A DNA stretch of 64,000 nt from Metallyticus violacea (taxonomy: Eukaryota; Arthropoda; Insecta; Mantodea; Metallyticidae), in the NCBI GenBank assembly GCA_030762175.1, contig CM060834.1:68739501-68803500 (forward strand), written 5' to 3'. The notes beneath the pieces were generated by a model. It did not search any database and was not told the DNA's origin. It saw nothing but the letters and a program-made list of their open reading frames with translations. Within the stretch, counting starts at the first letter, position 1. Each line of letters opens with the position of its first letter. The position numbers and the translations under genes are program-made. Positions 57,803 through 64,000 of the stretch are shown one piece after another.

Positions 57803-60556
57803 TTTGAGTGCAAGCTTTTGTTACTTCAGTGGTTAATGAGGGCCAGTAAATGCTTATTTAGTAATATAAAGTAATGTAAGATATTCAGCATTTTATTTTT
57901 GTCACAGTTTCAGGGTCTCCTGACCCACTGTATACTGAAATAAATCAGATACAAAGTGCTCCTAAGATATAATAACTGCCTTTCATCTACTGATGTATCT
58001 TCAAAGATGCTTTGGTGCTTGTTACTTACAAAATCCATGTTATAGTGTATATTGTTAAGCATTTAGTTTAACATTAAAGGTCACATATCCTATTAGAATT
58101 TATTAAATAAGTTCACAGTAACTCACTTACTAATAATAATATTATTAATAGTAATAATTGCAGTTAGTGTGAAGATATTTAATAAATTCTAATAGGATGT
58201 ATTACCACTCCATCGTCTATAGCTTCCTAAGTAAACTCTAAATAATTTAAAGTCATGTTTGTTCAGATATGGCTGAGTACAGGAATTCTGGATATTCCAG
58301 CTGGAAACTGCTGATGAACCAAAGACAAGAGTTCAGCAATTAATTATGTAAACTAAGCTTGCATAGTGATAATGTACAGAAATTGGCGGTTAAACTAACA
58401 GCAATTAAATGCAAAACTATTTTTTCCCCATCCCTTTGTTATCCAAAAATCAAAACAAAAAGGTTTAAAATATTAATTTTTTTTCAGTGCACTTAATTTT
58501 AATTTTTACCCTACAAGAGACATTATCATTGGGAGAGAGAGGTAAGGTATGGGTGGAGATCATAACTAATTTGATGCTTGAAAAAGCTATATTCTCTAGC
58601 AGAGAAAAATGCACAAAGCAGTGAACTCAATAAATACATATTAACCTTCCATTGTAGCTTTAATTACATAGGCTAATTACCATTCATACCAAAATAAATA
58701 TTACCACATAATCAACTCTTCTATTTATCACCATCATCATCATTATTATTATTTTTGTATTTTTGTACATAATTTCAGTTACCTTCTGCAGTGATTATAA
58801 CACAAGAGGTATTTAATTTTATGTAGATGCTCTACTCAGTAATAAGCATGGATGAGTTAAATTACATTGGTTTAACAGTAACTACAGGAGAGGAGGGAGG
58901 AAAAAGAGAGTATGTGTGTATGTATGAAAGGGGGGATACATATACTCATTTTATTGCCGTACTATGATCTAATTTTCCAATCAGATTTGGACTAGATGCT
59001 AGATAACAGATTTTGCTAAAGTGAAGAGAAACTGCCTTTTCAATTCAGTCATGCCTCAAAATGGCATTAGTACTCCTTGATGGACATCATATTCTAAGTT
59101 CTTACAACAGAACTTATAATTAGTGGCACTTACCTAAAACTGAACATACCTCTTTAGATCTTTATTACAATGTCAAACATCCTGTCTATAATGCAAAACA
59201 TAACTGCTCCATTTACAAATAAAATGCAAGACTCAAGTTTCATCTGTGGTTTAAAAATATATATTATATATTTTATAAGTTTCAATAAGGTATTAACATT
59301 GCTTTTACTTCTTGAAAATTTCCGTTATTCAAATATATTACACTTCATACTTTACAACTTGTGGTCTAACATAAATTTTTTTACACTGATTGTCGGTGTA
59401 CGACAAAACACTGCTAAATGCTAAAAGGGCTGCAAGTTATGTGGCAAACACGAAAGACAGTGATAGTGTGTGTCAACTGCAGTCTGTCATTTGTCAAGTC
59501 ACATATAAAAAGGTGAAACAGAGCAAATTTAAAACAAATTTCATCTTGAAGTTAAATTATGATTTTTCTATGCTGGCAATATTTAAGAGATTTTTAATTA
59601 AATCTCTTGTAATGCAAAATATTGCCATTTTCAGTTGCTGTAATTGTATTGGCATTTCAAAGAATGTCACAATTACTGCAATATTCTAAACTAAATAAAG
59701 GGCAAAAAAATTAGTTTTTTTCAAAATGCATCTGAATATTTCCAATTCTACTCCATTCTTACTACAGTGTATAACTAAGCAACACAAAATTAATACAAAT
59801 ACTGTGATAAATATGTAGCTCTTAAAATATCACAAAAAAAGAAAACTAAAGATTTACTACATACACTACAATGAATCATTCTAAATAAATACTTTAGAGA
59901 TATCACTGTTTTTGTTTATAGTCAATATGTTTGATGCAATCAAAATGCTGTTACTTGCAATTAAGTGCATTCCAGTACCCTCATATGGGGAAAAAGTTCA
60001 CTAGATATGCAAGCTATCAAACCCCTCTTCATTTTACAGTGTTTTTAAGAAAATAAGTTGTACAGCTCTTTCATTTTGGTTTAATGAAGTTAGGAGATGC
60101 CTTTGAACTAGCAGTCATCACTCTTAAATTTGATTAAGTATGATCAGAAGAACATAACACACTATTGATATAAGCATTAAATTTTCTTTTGCTAAGGTGG
60201 TTTGGATACAAGTATTAAAAATTGAAAATATTCAATACATATTGTACAGTACATGACTGCAACTTTTCCAAACCTCTCCAGCATGTTTTGCTGATACTAG
60301 ATGTATAAATGATGGAACATCAAGACTTTTAGTACCTTAATATAAGCCTCACACTATTTTTAAGTCAGTATGAACTTCATAGTGTGCCTTCAATTTCCAC
60401 TGCCAATTCCGCTTACACTTTAGATGCTCTTCTTTGCACTAAAATTATACATATTCAGCATTAATTGGAATGATGTGGTCCTCAGTGTGTGAAGTGTACA
60501 GTATTTTGGAGAGCAAGCTTATGATTAGCTGCAGATATGCAACTGTACCTCAAAAA
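57803..60556. other. Interval without recognised genes, with hairpins
   Basis: AT-rich sequence. It contains the second-family MITE at 58084-58260 and a 52-bp hairpin-forming segment at 59575-59626 (GGCAATATTTAAGAGATTT with AAATCTCTT..AATATTGCC). The 99-codon frame at 59390-59689 overlaps this hairpin and has no protein motif. Confidence 0.45.
58084..58260. repeat. Second MITE-like family, copy 2
   Basis: The 22-bp arms TCCTATTAGAATTTATTAAATA (58088-58109 and complement 58176-58197) enclose about 66 bp. They are followed by TACCACTCCATCGTC..AGCTTC, as at 48794-48940. Confidence 0.65.
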
Positions 60557-60568
60557 TTTATTATTAGG

Positions 60569-60748
60569 TCAGGGATCCAGTCTCTGTCTCTGAAGGCCTA
60601 CATCTTCATCATCTAGGAAACGTCTGAAATTAGTTTGGCATTCCATGCTGCTCCAGTGTTGCACAAGAAGATGTGCTTCTGATTCCAATGCTGCATCCAG
60701 TTTGGTGCGCAGATTGTGCCTTAGAAGTGCTTTGGTGGCCTCCATTGA
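60569..60748 (-). CDS. Terminal exon of a probable enoyl-CoA hydratase/isomerase family gene
   Basis: The minus-strand exon starts after TTGTGTTACAG (AG at 60750-60749) and ends at TGA 60571-60569; 59 codons before the stop. It reads EATKALLRHNLRTKLDAALE, then SEAHLLVQHWSSMECQTNF, RRFLD and a polar end. The pattern K.LLR..L...L..A...E...L...W.S.EC...F.RFL is the helical C-terminus of crotonase-fold enzymes (enoyl-CoA hydratase/isomerase), where this segment packs over the active site. Codon use is less AT-rich than the flanks and the frame is clean. An AATAAA follows 7 bases after the stop. Upstream exons should lie above 60748, but I could not identify them, and the right part is filled by a LINE. 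The family call is from the terminal helix pattern only. Confidence 0.5.
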   Translation of the reverse strand, partial: SMEATKALLRHNLRTKLDAALESEAHLLVQHWSSMECQTNFRRFLDDEDVGLQRQRLDP

Positions 60749-61541
60749 CTGTAACACAATCCATATACACATAAATGTGTGTTCCATAGTACCAAAATTT
60801 TGGTGGGCTAAAATGAAATTCTAAGTATTGCTTCTGCAAAGTGATCTGTAAGAGAATAGTTTGCTTATAGTCAGTTTGAAGCATTGTTAATATTGGATAC
60901 ATGATACACAATTGTAATATGAATCATATTTAATTTCATTTTACTTTACTCATAAATTGGGTGGCTAATATCTTAATTTCTGTTGCTGTTAACTAAAATT
61001 CTGCTGGGACTTTACTGGGACTTCCTTCTCATGTTTAGATTTCATGTAAGATTTCTGCATATTTTCTATTACTATATCGGTATTCATTAGAATGTTTTGT
61101 TAATTTTGAACGAAGATCTTTGCGAGCTAGTAATTTTGCTACCGAATGATGATAGCGGTAGTGAGACAGCTTTTGGGTGATTAAATTCAAGGTAATCAAT
61201 TTCTTATCATGCTTGGCTGACCAAACCATTCTGGTTTATTTTTATGCAATTTGTTTAGTCCTATAGCTTTTTTTTTTATCAAATTTTTAAATCCTTTTAA
61301 GCTTAAATTCTAAAAATTTTTAATGAAATGGAATATGAAAAATGTTACAATTCCTAATATTTCATTTATTTTGCCTTATATAAAGCTCTCATTCTCTGCC
61401 AGAATACTTAAAGGGTTTATTTTTATTTTATGCCATTCCTTTTGGCTCTTTAATGACAGAAATGTCTTCTTTTTGAATGCAGTTTCTGTTGGACAAAAAA
61501 AGTTTTCTAGTTAATCTGAATGATTTTTCTTTCCAGGTAGT
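60749..61541. other. Interval without recognised genes (intron of the minus-strand gene)
   Basis: A minus-strand stretch 61229-61035 is open for 64 codons, has several CpGs and encodes a basic peptide (KLLARKDLRSKLTKHSNEY). It lacks flanking splice sites that fit, so I do not call it. Confidence 0.35.
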
Positions 61542-61665
61542 TGATGAATATATTTTCATTACTAAATCTTGTCCTAGAGGTAATAGAGCAATTTGTAGAG
61601 ACCTAGGAGATGAAAAATTATCAAAATTTGCCCACGACACAACAAAAACTCTACTGAAAGCTTAA
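61542..61665 (+). CDS. Candidate terminal exon of an unidentified plus-strand gene
   Basis: After a strong acceptor (TTTTTCTTTCCAG, AG at 61540-61541 approximately) an open frame VVDEYIFITKSCPRGNRAIC, then RDLGDEKLSKFAHDTTKTLL, ends at TAA 61663-61665. The peptide is balanced in composition and lacks low complexity. I do not recognise the family and found no upstream exon. It may be a true last exon or chance. Confidence 0.3.
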
Positions 61666-62029
61666 AATAACTGCTTGGAAACAAGTACCAAAACTATGTT
61701 TACAACCAACTATTAAAAACTTTGTGAAATTAGAAACTTTTTAAAGTAGGAATTAAGAATCTAATTTGCTTTGATTACATTAGTGCTAATTTTTCAAGGT
61801 AAGGAAGCAGGTAAAAAATTAGGGGACAAACTGTCTCAAGTTATTTAATGCTGTACAAGCATATGAAATACAGAAGAAAGTTTTGTAACTGTCAAAAGTA
61901 TAGGTATAGATGAAAGGATATTTATATGTGGAGAATGAGTGAAATAGAACTCTCAAAATATGTTATGAAATTTGGACTTAATATATGTACCCTTTTAAAA
62001 GACAGGGGATGAGGAGTCAAAGAAAGAAT
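61666..62029. other. Interval without recognised genes
   Basis: AT-rich; may include the unrecognised 5' part of the LINE that follows. Confidence 0.4.
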
Positions 62030-64000
62030 ATTTAGAGGGAAAAATATGTTATAACTTGTTGATAGAGAGCAAGAAACATGAGTGGAGAAGGAGAAATGAG
62101 AAGAATCTAATTAGGATATTAAGTGAAGGAAATATTAGTAGAATATGGAAAATGTTAAAAGTAACTTATAACCAGTTTGTAACTAAATCCAGGAGAGTGG
62201 ATAAGATATTTTATAACTCTTCTCGTTGAGCATAGTGGTTTAAAAACAATGCCAAGGTTAGAAGTAGGAATGGGTTATAAAGAAATGTTGGATAGTGAAG
62301 TGAGAGATGAAGAAGTAGTTAAACAAGTGAAATTAATGAAAAAGAATAAAGCAACAGGAATAGATGGTATCCCACCAGAATTTATAAAAGAATGGTGTTG
62401 TGATGTAAACAGAGTTAAGATACTCACAGGACTGTTTAACTTAATTACGACAAAGGAAAGTGTACCAGAAAGTTGGAGGAAAGGCAAGGGAAGTGTAGAT
62501 ATGCCAAAAAATTACAGAGGTATTATATCATTATCAAATGTTGGAAAAGTTTTTACAGGCATTTTGACAAATTGGTTACAAAATTGGGTTGAGGAGTATA
62601 AAATTATTTCAGAATTACAAATGGGATTTTGCAGGAGGAAACGCATGACAGATAATATGTTCATTATAAAAACATTAGTGGATAAATATTTAAAAGATAA
62701 GAGAGGAAAACTGTACATGGCATTTGTTGACTTAGAGAAAGCATATGATTGCATAGAGTTGCAATTGTTATGGGATAAATTGCTGAGTAAGAGAGTAAGT
62801 TGTCATATGGTGTATATTCTTAATGCATTATACAACAGAAATACCTTCTGTGTGAAAGCTGGGGAAGGAATGGTAACAAGAGAAATAATTCAAGAGAAGG
62901 GGTTAAGATAAGAGTGTAAGTTAAGCCCAATGCTTTATAATTTGTTTATTGATGACATTTTAACAGAGATAAAAAAAGAGTAACAATGCATTGCCAGTTA
63001 TTAATAATATCACAATCTCAGGGTTATTATTGCAGATGATTTAAAGTTGTTGGATGCATCTCAACAATTGGCTTAAAGCAATCCTTGCAGTAAATAGACA
63101 AATACTGTAATGATTGGAACTTGAAGGTAAATCAGAAGACTCAAATAGTATTATTCAAGAAAGGAGCAAAATTGATAAATATGAGAGGTGGAGGAAAGGA
63201 GATAAAGAATATAAGGTAGTTAGGGATTGCATTTATCTAGGAGTTAAAATTGATGGGGGTGGCAAATGGGAAAAGCAAAAAAAAATTAGCTTTGGCAAAA
63301 GGGAAAGGAGCAATGGCAGCAGTTAGAGGCTGCAAATATAAAATACCAGATATAAATGTTAAGTGACTGGAAAAAATTTATAGTATGGTGGTCGAGGCAA
63401 AAATGTTGTATGGTATTGAAATATGGGGACTGGAAGGGAGATGGGAACTTGTGGATGTTGTGCATAGGATGTTTTGTAGAGAAATTTTAGGTGTACCGAG
63501 TACAACAGCAATGGAAGTTGCACAAATTGAAATGGGAAGAGTGGCAAGGAAAGCTATGATTGTGGAAAGAGCTCTCAAATATTGGTTCAGAATCCTAAAC
63601 TTAGATGAAAAAAAATTGTTAAGGAAATGCTTAGAATTTCAGGAAAAGAGGTTAAGGAGCAATGGGTGGAGTAATAGTCTTAGGATAATTCTGGAGAACA
63701 ATGGAATAGGGGACATTTGAAGGAGGAGGGAGAACAATGAAAAGGGTTTTTGGAAAATAGTAAGAAAGAGATTGGAAGATATAGAAATACAAAAACTGTT
63801 TAGCAAGACAGAGGGCAAAATATCTTTAGTATTTTATATACCGATGAAAAACAAATGGAAGAGAGAAGTATATTGATGAATCAAATAAAGAACAAAGAGA
63901 GGGCATTGCATGGTTAACAGCAGGCATGTGGAGATTAAAAGGAATAAGGAAAGGATTTCCTCAGAATCAGTGCCCAATATGTGGGGGAAAGGAAGATATG
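62030..64000 (+). mobile_element. LINE of the same family as 1-3560, copy 2, runs off the window
   Basis: A 220-codon open frame at 62249-62911 holds the front of the RT: KKNKATGIDGIPPEFIKEW, MPKNYRGIISLSNVGKVFTG, and KLYMAFVDLEKAYDCIELQL with the first catalytic Asp. After a stop the next frame has SPMLYNLFIDDIL (62918-62956). The expected YADD box reads IADD near 63032, so Tyr is lost. A second open piece at 63385-63720 has MLYGIEIWGLEGRWELVDVV, then REILGVPSTTAMEVAQIEMG. At the edge QCPICGGKEDM is the C-terminal zinc knuckle. The reading frame is much less broken than in the left copy. The 3' end lies beyond 64000 and the 5' end is truncated or eroded near 62030. Confidence 0.85.

Overview
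This window looks like nuclear DNA of an arthropod, most likely an insect with a large genome. It is AT-rich, CpG is scarce over most of its length, coding exons are short and kilobases apart, and most recognisable sequence is transposon debris: LINEs, a Penelope-like element, mariner, pogo/Tigger, Merlin, tRNA-derived SINEs and fold-back MITEs. I cannot name the species.

Host genes. (1) A minus-strand gene has three exons at 11862-11680, 10685-9436 and 6744-6529. It encodes a Zc3h12a/N4BP1-type NYN ribonuclease; the catalytic domain begins at the end of the large exon and continues into the next. Both termini lie outside what I can assign. (2) A plus-strand two-exon gene (41834-41906 joined to 47397-47533) encodes a 69-residue single-pass membrane microprotein that looks like the orthologue of vertebrate SMIM13. 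(3) The intact, intronless NAA10 N-terminal acetyltransferase gene (47660-48208) begins 126 bases after the SMIM13 stop, on the same strand, with no poly(A) signal between, so the two may share a dicistronic transcript. (4) A minus-strand terminal exon at 60748-60569 resembles the C-terminus of an enoyl-CoA hydratase/isomerase. A plus-strand terminal-exon candidate at 61542-61665 is unidentified.

Layout. 1-3560: degraded LINE. 4221-5486: mariner with clear terminal repeats. 6529-11862: NYN gene, with a dead pogo-like element in an intron. 12000-31800: repeats (SINE copies, two palindromic MITEs, a DDE pseudogene, a Tigger fragment, an inverted pair of Merlin fragments, a LINE 3' end). 31850-33300: a relatively CpG-containing segment with splice-donor-flanked ATGs on both strands, a candidate promoter. 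33500-39530: SINE and LINE fragments, then a Penelope-like element interrupted by a mariner. 41400-48700: SMIM13/NAA10 locus; its 5.5-kb intron holds a LINE copy, a mariner and another transposase fragment. 48700-60500: gene-poor, with two further palindromic MITEs, a second MITE family, a SINE, transposase scraps and tandem duplications. 62030-64000: a second, better preserved copy of the LINE family seen at the left edge, running off the window.

The signals most worth following are the SMIM13-NAA10 arrangement, the repeated SUMO-interaction-like motifs upstream of the NYN domain, and the exact 156-bp palindrome at 27129-27284 that belongs to a dispersed family.
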